A stretch of DNA of 64,000 bases. Origin: Lolium rigidum (lineage: Eukaryota; Streptophyta; Magnoliopsida; Poales; Poaceae). This document shows, one piece after another, positions 1 to 10,707 of this stretch. The first letter of the stretch is position 1. Every line of letters starts with the position of its first letter. The notes below the pieces were generated by a model, which ran no database searches, was not told where the DNA came from, and saw nothing but the letters and a program-made list of their open reading frames with translations. The stretch is from assembly GCF_022539505.1 (NCBI RefSeq), contig NC_061508.1:32916256-32980255 (forward strand). Reading direction: 5' to 3'. A program made the position numbers and the translations under genes.

Positions 1-1628
1 TAGATGCATGTCTGGATAGCGGTCTATGTACTTTGTCGTAATGCCCAATTAAATCTCACAATACTTATCATATCATGTATGTGCATTGTCATGCTCTCTC
101 TATTTGTCAATTGCCCGACTGTAATTTGTTCACCCAACATGCTGTTTATCTTATGGGAGAGACACCTCTAGTGAACTGTGGACCCCGGTCCTATTCTTTT
201 ACATTGAATACAATCTACTGCAATACTTGTTCTACTGTTTTCTGCAAACAATCATCACCCACACTATACATCTAATCCTTTGTTACAGCAAGCCGGTGAG
301 ATTGACAACCTCACTGTTTCATTGGGGCAAAGTACTTTGGTTGTGTTGTGCAGGTTCCACTTTGGCGCCGGAATCCCTGGTGTTGCGCCGCACTACATCC
401 CGCTGCCATCAACCTTCAACGTGCTTCTTGGCTCCTCCTGGTTCGATAAACCTTGGTTTCTTTCTGAGGGAAAACTTGCTGCTGTACGCATCACACCTTC
501 CTCTTGGGGTTCCCAACGGACGTGTGCTTTACACGCCATCATGCCTCCGCACATATGGTGATCGGCATTACGGGTCAGTGGTGCCAATATGGTAGGCATC
601 GTGTCCATGAGAACAGAGGGAAGACACCATAGAACCATGTCATCGGTTTAGCATGCCCCTTAGAATCATGACATTGTACGGTTTCACAAGATCTTTTGCC
701 GCCACAGGAAACAAGTGAAGGACAATTCATTTTCCACTTCCACAACAAACATTGAATTACTCACTGGGAATAGACTCTCCTTCATTTGTTGGGTCGAGTA
801 ATATGGGTTTTGGCGTCAAGGAGAAAGACTTGATCTAGTATTCCTTGGTTGTATTCGATTGGAATCATCGGCATTCACCGACATCTTATATCTAAAGTTT
901 GTCTCAAATACCTTTCTGAGCTCTAAGGTGAAAGCCCATGTTATGGCATTCAAATGCTAGTTTTGAAAGCATTTCTTTACGACGGTTGCATCCTTCTTGA
1001 AGGCGTTGTTTCGATGATTTTAGTGCTAGCTAGATGGCATGTTTGATGTTTACGTTTGTTGTTAAGGGTTGCATTTTTTGTGCTACATGTTGTGATATTT
1101 CTAGATGTTAGACCTGGACATGATTATGTTGTAGTTTCATATGAATAAATCTGAGCTACATGCATCTTGAAATCCTCGGAGGTCCATAAGACCATTTTTA
1201 TTGCATAAATATAACCACGCTCACTTGGTAAAAGTAGTTATGGGAACTACTCCATGCACAATCAATATGGTTATGATTTGATTTGATTGAAATAGGAGGA
1301 GATTTTCAGTGAGATCCATGTACCTCCATTTGAGAACTTTGCCAATTATAGACTACAAATGCATGTATAATTGCATATTCCTCTTAGGATCAAGATATTC
1401 ATGTGGTTGATGGTTATAAATAACATTGTAACATATGACAATCTATTAAAGAGGGAATGGTATGAAAACTAATTGTGGAGAAAAGATTTATTTGATCACT
1501 TGGTGTTTCTTTGTGCATCAGCTGCCTAACTGAAAGGACATATTTAACCCCATGTGAATTTGTATGTTAATAGCAAATAGTAAAAAAGTAAAAGCTTCCT
1601 TACCATTCACTTACCAATAGCGCTACGC
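1..1628 (-). mobile_element. Internal region of a Gypsy-like LTR element, non-coding
   Basis: This stretch lies inside the reverse-oriented LTR element whose primer binding site is at 1629-1646, so it should be the leader and internal region. I see no gag or pol similarity in any frame. The open frames at 227-595 and 280-561 are short and resemble nothing I recognise. The element is either non-autonomous or continues with coding sequence to the left of the window. The assignment rests only on the adjacent primer site and LTR. Confidence 0.35.
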
Positions 1629-1646
1629 TCCCCGACAACGGCGCCA
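1629..1646 (-). other. tRNA-Asp primer binding site
   Basis: On the minus strand this reads TGGCGCCGTTGTCGGGGA, which complements the 3' end of plant tRNA-Asp (GTC), including its CCA. Gypsy elements of grasses commonly use this primer. It fixes the orientation: the LTR is to the right and the internal region to the left. Confidence 0.7.
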
Positions 1647-1652
1647 GAAAAG

Positions 1653-3165
1653 TGTCTTGATGGCTCCCAAGTGCAGGAGATCAATTGTAGTAGTTTTTAG
1701 TAAAGAAAGGTTGTCGAACCCATTAGTAGCTGAAGGTATTGGTTAGCAAAATAACAAGAAAGCATTAATAATAAAGTGACGGTTTTTGTGTTTTGGGTAT
1801 ATAGTTTGCAATAAAAATAAAGTGTGGAAAGTAAATAGCAAATAATTAAATGCTCTCAATGAGAGAAAATCCCAATCCTATATGCAGCAAGAGGACAAGC
1901 TCAAGTGTATGTGCTTATATGAGACAAAGGTTCCCGAGAGCAGCATGGATTCACTAGCATATGAGTTCTAAACAACATGGTAAATATCTTGTCAAGTTTT
2001 ATTCAATTAGGAGCGGAGCCTTAATTAGGTGCAGCCATAAGCATGAGCAAATACACCCCTTATGATGGGTCCTAGAGCCATTTTCATGCGCATAAAGGAA
2101 TCATTAAGACATAAATATCCCATCATAACAATAAGATTTAGGGTCCCTAACATAAACCCCTCTAATGCAACCCATAGTGTTGGAAGACGGTTTCTGTCAT
2201 TCTGACCCCTCCAACACTAATGCGTTACATCAAAGTGCAGCCCTATGAGCCCATATAGGTGAAGTAATATGAATTCGACATTCGCATAAAACCATCATAG
2301 AACAACATAAAAGATAGAAAACTTGACCAAATACTCATTGCACATCATATAGAATCATAGCCAAATCAACCTATGCCCTCAGGAACGTGGGGAACTACTC
2401 ACAAGTGACAAACATAATATGGACCAGAGGCATAATGGTTCCAACATAATCTGAATATACAATCTCCCCACCAATAATGACAAAGTACCAATCACAAACA
2501 TGCAACAACACTAATAACAATATGCAGGTTTCAGTTCAACACAAACTATGAGTGGAATAACGCCGATCTCGTAGATGGTGACGGTGCTGGTGGAGATGTT
2601 GATGGAGATGCCTCCTTCCAAGCCAAGGAGGAGTGGGGATGTCGATGGCGTCACTTTCCCCTTCACCGGAAGCACCGGTGCAGCAGGATCTGCCCTCTCC
2701 CGGAGTAGGAGAGGACTTTCGCCTCCACCGCCGCCTCAATAAATCTCGAGAAAAATACGGTTTAGGTTTTCCAGTGAAATGGAGCTTCTGGGATAAAAGG
2801 GGGGCCAAAACGATGTCCGAGGTGCGAACGAATGTAGGTGGCGCGACTAGGAAGTTGGGTCGTGCCACCTGTGCTCATTTGCACCTCGTGGCCCTTCTCG
2901 CTTGTTTCCTTCTCTCATAGCCTTCCTTCGGGTGAAAAACCGATCAGGTAATTTTTCCTCGAATTTTGCGATCCAGAAAGTCTGAAACAAACAAAATACA
3001 AAAAAGAGGTTTTCTGCCTCCTAGGAATTAAATATCAATAAAGGGGACTTTGTAGGAAAGTCCCTGAAATCATATAAATATGCATAAATAACAATGTATG
3101 AAGGCAAATAACAATGAAAACTAACTCTATATGTAGCAATAATGATTATACAAAATGCACGTATC
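1653..3165 (-). repeat. LTR of a reverse-oriented Gypsy-like retrotransposon
   Basis: Read on the minus strand, the segment begins with GATACGTGCATTTTG near 3165 and ends with ...AAGACA a few bases before the primer site. This matches the TG...CA convention except that the first T seems lost or replaced at the 3165/3166 junction. At about 1.5 kb it has a usual LTR length. The frames at 2536-2868 and 2633-2920 lie inside it and are treated as non-genic. No matching second LTR is in the window. Confidence 0.5.
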
Positions 3166-5000
3166 GGGCGTTCGGAGGTGGTCGCTGTCGTATGAGAGGA
3201 GCAGGTCGCCGACGGTAGCGGAGTGGTGGTGGAGCCGAGCGTCGGAGGTGGTCGTCGAAGAGGAGGTGGTCATCGTAGAGGAGGGGGTTGCCGTTGTCGG
3301 AGAGGAGGTCGTCGCCGTTCGTTGTTGGAGAGGTGGTCCCTCTCTTTATTTCTTCATGACCAAAAGAAAGATTGAGGAGGGGATTGGGATGCTCAAAATT
3401 AGGGTTGAGAGTGCTTGGAATAATTTCTGACATAAACCACTTCTAAGCCCGATGGTATACGAAACAATAAGAGTTTCTGGCATCCAAACACAATTCGGTC
3501 CAAATCCGGCTCCATTTGATTGTATGTGGTATTTATAATGTACGAAAATATATGATAATCCATTTTTACAAGATGATACCCCAATCTTCTGAATATGGTT
3601 GTCTGATTTATATTTGTAAAAAGTTAAGTACTAACTAATAATACGTGGCTTAAATTTTGGTCTACCAGATGGCACAAATGCTTGCTAGTGCTTTAACTAG
3701 ATTTTCTTTACTATCATCAAGTGTTTTATGTGTGGTAATTGTGTATACATACTAATACTCATGTTTATGTATCTTTTAGTGTAGAAACTTTATTGGTTCA
3801 TACTTTGAATACCCATGTAGTTTTGTTGAAAACGCATTTGTTTGTACAAATGTGTATTGTGCAATAGTTGGATCTTTAATCACGCATTTGTGTAACAATA
3901 CATTCCTCGTGTATGCATATGGTATATTCCCTTTGCGATTCAAGTCCGAACTATTACTGTGCAATATCTGAATATGATATAATTCAACAAAATATGTTAT
4001 TCAAATCCACATTCATTCTCTACATGTCCCACTTCTGAATCAAAAATCATATAGTCTGATTGCTATTTCGACCAAATTCGCTACACGGCTCCAGTTTCAC
4101 CGTACGCAAGATGGAATTTGCTGGAGCCTAAGCATGAAGATAGGGATGACCGCTGTAAGCAGGGTTGCAAATGATTCTAGAATTGGCGTCTACCAAACAA
4201 AATGCACCAAACAATGAACAAAATTTTCATTTTCGGTTCCTACACCTAGTCTTGGCCTATAATGACATGTTTGTGCCTTTTGATGCATTTTCTGTGTCAA
4301 TTTTTATGTGATGAACCGGTAGTTGCGAACTCAGATTTACGGTTTCTATAGTGAAAATTGATGGATGCCCTATAATTTTTCTTAATGACTAGATTTAACT
4401 AAATTTTGCAGGGTTACTTGTTATGCATGCAGTACATCAATACTCCATTTGTGCCATATACCAAATTTTAGATATGGTCAAGTAAAACTCCGCACAATTT
4501 GACCAATTATTACTGGAAAATGTATCACCAATTACAACATCAAATCAATATTATTAGAGCCATCATCCAATATATGATTTCATACAGTAAGTATTTCATA
4601 CTTGGTCAAACTTTCAATTATGAGCTTTCGAAAAAAAACTTTCAATTATGAGAAAAACTAATACACACTTAAATTTGACCAAAATTATATAGAGCAAATT
4701 TAGTCCCACCGAGCGAACTCATCGTGAGCCGTTAGATCTTGGCAACTTCTGTTTTTGTACCACATGGCAAAGTTTCCAGGGCCCACAACATAACAACCAT
4801 TAACAATTTTATGCGAGAGAGTCCTGCCGTGACGCGGTGCTAGCGCCATTAGCGCCCAAATTTTAACATAGAGGGATTGACGTAATTTTAAAATTTCAGA
4901 ATGCTTCACACATTCTCAAGACAGAAAAATCTTTCAAACGAGCACACATTCTCAAGAGAGAAAAACCTTTCTGCCTTGTCTCCTCATCACCAACAAAGAA
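3166..5000. other. Intergenic DNA without a recognisable gene
   Basis: A short GC-rich, repeat-like piece (3166-3350) with GAGGTGGTCGTCG-type motifs is followed by AT-rich DNA. The frames at 3146-3433 are opposite-strand shadows of the same low-complexity codons. I see no RNA gene or transposon terminus. Its right end contains the downstream flank of the minus-strand epimerase gene. Confidence 0.4.
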
Positions 5001-5142
5001 TATCTTCCTCGTAATTCCTCATCAATTAAAGAAACAAGATGGTCAGTCTGATCAGAGAGTGGAGGACCCAGCCAAACAAAAGGAGAAAAATGAAGCATAC
5101 ATATTTACTACGCAGAGTACATCAACGCTAACAGATCATCAG

Positions 5143-6471
5143 TCACAAGTTGTTGAAGGTGTGTGTTCCCCGGTTGTATCCGTAATACGAGAGGTACCAT
5201 CTGACGAACTTCTTGAGCCCCATCTCCAGGCTCGTCGTGGGCTTGTACTCGAGCTGCTCCCGCGCGAGGCTGATGTTGGCGTGCGTGAAGGGCACGTCCC
5301 CGTTCCCCGGCATCTCCACCACGTTCTTCTTCGCCTTAACCCGGAGGTACCGCTCCAGGATGGACACCAGCGTCGGCACCGTCACCGGCGCCGTGTTCCC
5401 CAGGTTGAAGATCCTGTACGGCGCCGGCCCACGCTTCCTCCCTCCCGTCCCCGTGCTCCGGCCCGCCGTGTCGAGCGACGACAGGCACCCGCGCACGATG
5501 TCGTCGATGTATGTGAAATCCCGTGCGAGGTCGACATGGTCCTTGCCACGGTACACGGTGATGGGCTTCCCCTGGAGGATGTTGCGGGTGAATGAGAAGT
5601 ACGCCATGTCGGGGCGGCCCCAGGGACCGTACACGGTGAAGAAGCGGAGGCCGGTGACGGATAGGCCGTAGATGTGGTTGTAGGTGTGGGTGATCTCCTC
5701 GCCGGCCTTCTTGGTGGCGGCGTAGAGCGAAGCGGGACGGTCCGTGCGGTGCGCCTCCGAGAATGGCACGGCGTCATTGAGGCCGTACACGGAGGAGCTG
5801 GACGCCCAGACGACGGCCGGCTGCGGGTCGGCGTCCTTGCAGGCCTCGAGGAGGGACACGAGGCCGGCGATGTTGGAGTGCACGTACGACGCCGGGTTCT
5901 CCATGGCGTACCGGACCCCGGCCTGGGCGGCGAGGTGGAGGACGTGGGTGAAGGGCACCACGTCGAAGAGCTTGGTGAGGAGGCGGCCGTCGTTGATGTC
6001 GCCCTCCACCACGAACACGCCGTGCGACGCCAGCAGCGCGCGCCGGGCCTTCTTGAGCGACGGGTCGTAGTACTTGTTGAAGTTGTCAATGCCCACGACG
6101 CCGTCGCCGCGCTTCCGTAGGGCCAGCGAGCAGTGCGTGCCCACGAACCCGGCGGCGCCGGTCACCAGCACGGACAGGCCGGCGCCCTCCGCCGACCCTG
6201 GCGGCCGGCGTGGCGATGCCGACGCGCGGATCTGGCGCTCCCAGTGCAGCCCGCCCCAGGACGCGGCAAAGTAGCGCGACGAGGTGTCGACGAAGGAATG
6301 GAAGCTGAGGTATGTGGCGGTCATGGCTACCAGGAAGAGCGCCCACAGGAACATGGTCCCCGTGGACGCGAAGCACCGGTGCAGCTGCCGGCTCATCGTG
6401 CCCGCACGCTCGATCTTCACCTTCCCCGGCGTGGACGGCAGCATGTCCTCCTCATCAGCCACCACCCGCAT
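5143..6471 (-). CDS. GAE: UDP-glucuronate 4-epimerase (GAE family), intact single exon
   Basis: The product would interconvert UDP-glucuronate and UDP-galacturonate in the Golgi, supplying galacturonate for pectin. The 442-residue protein has a short cytosolic N-terminus with the family motif MLPSTPGKVK, one membrane segment at about residues 40-60 (type II anchor), a Rossmann NAD site GAAGFVG at about 105-111, a serine-rich strand WASSSSVYG, and the catalytic YxxxK (YAATK, Tyr about 250, Lys about 254). Length and lack of introns fit plant GAE proteins. I chose the Met at 6469-6471 because the next in-frame upstream Met (6516) adds a hydrophobic leader not known in the family. The C-terminus ends in an ordinary stop at 5143. 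The coding region is very GC-rich, normal for a grass intronless gene. It is surrounded by transposons but shows no break. Which GAE paralogue it is cannot be told from here. Confidence 0.95.
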   Translation of the reverse strand: MRVVADEEDMLPSTPGKVKIERAGTMSRQLHRCFASTGTMFLWALFLVAMTATYLSFHSFVDTSSRYFAASWGGLHWERQIRASASPRRPPGSAEGAGLSVLVTGAAGFVGTHCSLALRKRGDGVVGIDNFNKYYDPSLKKARRALLASHGVFVVEGDINDGRLLTKLFDVVPFTHVLHLAAQAGVRYAMENPASYVHSNIAGLVSLLEACKDADPQPAVVWASSSSVYGLNDAVPFSEAHRTDRPASLYAATKKAGEEITHTYNHIYGLSVTGLRFFTVYGPWGRPDMAYFSFTRNILQGKPITVYRGKDHVDLARDFTYIDDIVRGCLSSLDTAGRSTGTGGRKRGPAPYRIFNLGNTAPVTVPTLVSILERYLRVKAKKNVVEMPGNGDVPFTHANISLAREQLEYKPTTSLEMGLKKFVRWYLSYYGYNRGTHTFNNL

Positions 6472-6717
6472 CCTCTGCTCATGCAAGCAAATTAACAAAA
6501 GGAAAGAGGAGACCAACGGCCGGCCGGCCCGCCGGCGACGACGTACTCCTCAATCGGTCGATCGATCCTCCTATCGTATCGATCCAACTTGATCATCAGC
6601 TGCTCGTCGCAAAAGATCAAATCCTTGCCTCCGCTGAGATCGATCTCGTTGCGCGAGCGCTGTCGCCGATCATTCTCGTTCCACGAAATTTCCGGCGCCT
6701 GCTAAGGAGGGCGTGGG

Positions 6718-6726
6718 TTATAAATA
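6718..6726 (-). promoter_or_regulatory. Candidate TATA box for the epimerase gene
   Basis: Minus-strand TATTTATAA lies about 250 bp upstream of the chosen start codon, in a GC-rich context. That would give a 5' leader of roughly 200 bases. The motif also reads TATAAATA on the plus strand, so direction is inferred only from the gene. Confidence 0.35.
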
Positions 6727-6904
6727 GGAGCGGGTTTTGTGTTTCGGGGCCCGGCGATGTTGGTGGACACACCTGTAATTTATCCTGGTTTATTTTTAGC
6801 CTTTTGGAAGACAAGACAAGACAAGAGTGCTCATGTTTGCTGTGCGAGGAACATCGTGTTAAAGACCCCACCGTCAGTCACACTTACACCAAGCAACGCG
6901 TCCT

Positions 6905-7397
6905 GGCGAGGCAATAGGTACCCATGACCCGCGTACCCATGAGTTTATGAATGAGATAATATCGTACCCATTGAGTAGAGCAAGTACAGTCATGCGATCG
7001 TAGAATCCATATCTGCATACCCATTTACCCATCTAAATTTCACAAGTGGGTAGCCATAATATTTTAAACTACTTATTTTCCCCCTAATCATGCCTTCACA
7101 TTGCGTTGCTACGTTGAATCTCATGCTTTTCGGTCTCACAATCGTGGGTAGATTAGTGAGGATTAAATCTATTTAGGATTGCTTTGATTCTTGTCATATT
7201 TTTTTTTATTAATTTGATGTGTTGTAAGCACATGTATTTTTACCCGCAAGTACCCATTTACCCTGTCGGTCGATAGGCATGGGAAAAACTTGTACCTGTT
7301 GACTGGTATGGGTACGGGTGACGGGTAAGATCTAAGGCAATGTGTATGGGATGGCTCTACCCGAAACCATACCCTACAGGTGCCATCCCTATCCTCG
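6905..7397. repeat. MITE-like repeat rich in ACCCAT/GGGTA motifs, possibly hAT-derived
   Basis: The left part repeats TACCCATGACCC-type words and the right part carries their complement (GGTATGGGTACGGGTGACGGG, split here by a mismatch). The right edge AGGTGCCATCCCTA resembles the complement of TAGGGATGGCA ends seen in grass hAT-type MITEs. I could not define the left terminus or a target duplication. Confidence 0.25.
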
Positions 7398-7874
7398 ATC
7401 CAAGGACAACAGGGGTGCGTTGATCGACCAAAGCGAACCGAAGGTCTGACCAGACCATGTAAAGCCAACTCGAGACAAGCAGCCGGCGTAGACCAAGCAT
7501 ATAGAGTGTATAAGAGCATCTCCACCAGCGACTCCCATACAATAGTCGGTAAGACACATGCCGACTACATATTGAGATATCCAGTGAGCAGTGTTGGCTA
7601 AAAATATTCCGTTTCCCACACCGGTAGTTTCCCAGACCAGTTTACAAAAAGAAAAGGTGGAGAGCACGCCCAACTGCTGCTCCAGGACGCGCAACACATA
7701 GAGCAAGCATATGAGCAAAGCATATGATAGATTGGAGTGGCTGTTTCTAGAAGGCATGATGGAGAAGTCTCATATCGCTTCAGAATTAATGGTGATCTCA
7801 CAAATGTTGTTCTCCAAGTTAGAGGTTTTCGGCGATGTTGAACAAGGCACAAAATGATGATTTGATTAATGGTA

Positions 7875-7973
7875 CTCCCTCCGATCTATATTAGTTGTCA
7901 CTAATATAAATGTATCTAGATATATTTTAGTTCTAGGTACATGCTCATGGCAAGTAATATGAATCGGAGGGAG
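7875..7973. mobile_element. Stowaway-type MITE, 99 bp
   Basis: The termini CTCCCTCCGATCTATATTA and, on the other end inverted, CTCCCTCCGATTCATATTA form the terminal repeats. Both sides are flanked by TA (7873-7874 and 7974-7975), the Tc1/mariner target duplication. It lies inside the LINE reverse transcriptase frame just before the FADD motif. Confidence 0.85.
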
Positions 7974-8863
7974 TATAAAACTTGCTCCTACTACTCCTAG
8001 AGTAAACCATCTCTTGTTTGCTGATGATTCACTACTTCTCATGGAGACCAATGTCTAAAGTGTAGAAGGTATAAAAGTTATTTTGCAAGTGTATGAGGAG
8101 TGCTCGGGTCACATGATAAATAGAGACAAATCATCTGTCATGTTTAGTTCTAATGCAAGAAATAATTTTAGGAACTTGATGCTACAAGCTTTGGAACTTG
8201 GACCAGAAGCAAAAGTGGGGAAGTACCAAGGATTACCAACATATATTGGTCGATCTAGGAAAAGGTGATTTGCCTATATAAAAGAAAGAATTTAGAAGAG
8301 GATACAAGGATGGAAGGAGAAGCTCATGTCAACAGCGGCAAACGAGATTCTTATTAAACCAGTGGCTAACACGATTCCTATTTATGCTATGGCATGTTTC
8401 GATCTCTCGAAAACTCTATGTGATGATACAGCAAAGATGGTCTGCCAATATTTGTGGTTGCAAAATGATTAGGTCGATAGAATGCATTGGGTAGGATGGA
8501 AAAAAATGAAACTACCTAAGGAAGGAGGCAGTCTGGGGTTTCATGACTTGTAATCTTTTAACATGGCCATGCTCGCCAAGCAGGGGTGGTACAAGCTTCG
8601 GATACCCTTTGTGATCGTGTCTTACGTGCAAAATATTTTCCGAACGGTGATGTTTTATCGGCCAGATTTGAGCTATGTGTGGAGGAGTATGTTCAAAGGG
8701 ATAAATATGTTGAACGAAGGTGTCATTTGATGTATTGGCGATGGTTCTAATGTTCGTATATGGAAGGATCCGTGGTTCCCTATGAGATTGACACGCCAAC
8801 CGTCTACACATAGGGAAGGACAAGGCTCTGACTTTACCACTCTGAAAAGAGTTTTTTTTTGAC

Positions 8864-9230
8864 AGGGTGTTTCTGCACCCAGTGCATATGCACCCTTTAT
8901 TTAAAATGCATATTAAATATATTTACAAATGTTAAAAAAATACAAATAAAAATTCTTTATGTATACCTTGACATGTTACGTGCTCATAAAGTTGTTTCAG
9001 CAAAAACAGATATGTTTTGTGCCCTGTGCAAAAAACACAATTTTTTTGTGCTAAAATAGTCTATTTCTCGAATCATTGTTTGTCTTTTTTACACAGGATA
9101 CAAAAATTGTCAGTTTCATGTGAAACTTTACGCGCACACATAGAACATATATCTGTACATGGTAAATTTTTTCCCTAAATTTTTTTGGTTTTTGAAATAT
9201 GTTTTATACATATAGGGTGCATATGCACCC
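8864..9230. mobile_element. MITE with palindromic GGTGCATATGCACC ends
   Basis: GTGCATATGCACCC at 8882-8895 and GGGTGCATATGCACCC at 9215-9230 are near-identical and each is itself palindromic, so both ends can form hairpins. The interior is AT-rich and non-coding. The element interrupts the LINE between its polymerase and zinc-finger parts. The exact outer limits and target duplication are not clear because both edges adjoin T-runs. Confidence 0.5.
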
Positions 9231-9663
9231 GAGATCATTTTTGGTTTTCCGGTTTTTTTTAGCAAGATTTGGAAGGTTCAGTGTCCACCAAAGGTTCACC
9301 ATTTTATGTGGAGATTTGCATACAACTGCCACCCGCGGTACATGAACATTGCACGCCAAGGTGTGGAGCTAGACATTAAATGTGATGTCTGCCATAATTA
9401 TTTCGAGGACGGTGGACACCTTTTTCTAACCTGCAAGTTCGCAAAACAAAGATGGCGTGCACTGCAGTTGCAAGATGTGAGGCTCAAGCTTCTACCATGT
9501 TGTTCTACTTCGGAAGTGCTACAGGAAATATTGCTCTTGCCGGAAAAAGAAAAGCTATAGGTTATTTCTTTCCTCTGGAGCTGGTTGTCTGAACAAAATA
9601 AATGGAATCATGGGGAGCAACAACAGACCATAGAACAATTTCAGTTTGCTGTCATGAGACATA

Positions 9664-9822
9664 CTCCATCCGTACAGAAATGTATGATGTTTTAGCCATC
9701 TTATAGGTTCACTCACTTTTGTTTATATCTAGTCTACTTTTAGTGTGTAGGTTCACTTCATTTAGTTTGTATCTAGTCTACTTCAAAAATATCTAAAACA
9801 TCTTACATGTGCATGAAGAGAG
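9664..9822. mobile_element. Stowaway-type MITE, 159 bp
   Basis: The element starts CTCCATCCGTACAGAAATG and ends with the inverted partner CTCTCTTCATGCACATGTAAG, followed inward on both sides by GATGTTTTAG. TA flanks both ends (9662-9663, 9823-9824). It separates the LINE zinc-finger region from its RNase H domain. Confidence 0.8.
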
Positions 9823-10133
9823 TACATACGAATGGCAACACTTGCTAGCAAAAAAAAGGAGTCTGTGATTGCTCCTGTTGGTCGTTGGAGAGCACCACCT
9901 AAAAAATTCGTCAAAATCAACACTGATGCAACCTTTATGGAGCAGGCACGAAACGGAGGATGGCGAGCTATATGCAGAAACAGTGATGCTGATGTGTGTA
10001 CTGCTTCTGTTCGAGCACCGATGCATGCGAAAGATGGCTAGCTTCCAAGCTGAGCATTAGCTCTCTCCAAAGCAATCGACATGGCAGATATTTCAGGTAT
10101 TGGAAGAGTGGTGTTTGAAACAGACTGCATCAA

Positions 10134-10142
10134 TGTGAAAAA
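10134..10142. repeat. Left 9-bp target site duplication of the MULE
   Basis: TGTGAAAAA here is repeated exactly at 23251-23259, on the far side of the 13.1-kb element. A 9-bp duplication is the signature of Mutator-superfamily insertion. Confidence 0.9.
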
Positions 10143-10707
10143 GAGGTGTGCTTCGGTGCGCACCCTCTCCAAACTCGCGACTTATCGCCGAAGGGGTACG
10201 GTGGTCCCGATTTTGTTTTTTTTGTGCTGCCCGCCGAAACCCATATCCAAGCCCAGTGCAAGACTCGTATGGGTATACAGGGCCTGGGCGTATCTATACG
10301 GACGACCCCACGTGGGTGGGTCCCACGTGCTAAGCTAATCACCGTGATTAGCTCCCATTGCATGCATCGTTTTCATCGGCACTGGAGATCTGATCGAGCT
10401 GTTCCACGCCGTCGCTAGGTTGAACGCAAGCGGTTGTTGCCGGCCCGGCCGTCGGCGGTTGTTGCCGGCACGTCCGTCGCCGCCGGTGGTTGTTTCGCAC
10501 GTCGACGCCGCCGACCGCGCGCGAAGCCCCCCGCAGATCGACGACCTTGGAAAGGCGCGCCACCGGCTCGGCATCTTCCCCGCTAGGGTTTAAAATTACA
10601 GGTACCATGACTTCATCTTGTAGCATAGTAAGAGGACGCAATTCTGCCGGTTTTTCAATTCTAATTATGGTCCAATACTACGGAATATGGAGAACTCTAT
10701 ATCTGGT

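Larger units (their letters stand above)
7700..10142 (+). pseudogene. LINE ORF2 remnant: reverse transcriptase, zf-RVT and start of RNase H
   Basis: Decayed plus-strand LINE ORF2. In order I can read an AYDRLEW-like thumb start (about 7722), RINGDLTNVVLQVRG, the palm motif FADDSLL (about 8020), the GKYQGLPTYIG block, WVGWKKMKLPKEGG, the zinc-finger-like CDVCHNYFEDGGHLFLTC (about 9380) and the first half of an RNase H domain (KINTDATF, then RVVFETDCINVK up to 10142). It contains many stops and frameshifts, and a large part between the palm and the zinc finger is missing. Three MITEs lie inside it. The RNase H reading resumes at 23251 after the large MULE. It is not functional. Confidence 0.85.

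Noticed and set aside
2536..2920. Opposed open frames of about 100 codons as small genes.
   Set aside because: They lie within the Gypsy-like LTR and show no protein motif.
5213..6120. Several long frames on both strands inside the epimerase gene.
   Set aside because: They are shadows of the epimerase, which has complete family motifs.
7513..7530. GAGCATCTCCACCAGCG looks like a Harbinger or MITE end.
   Set aside because: No inverted partner was found nearby.
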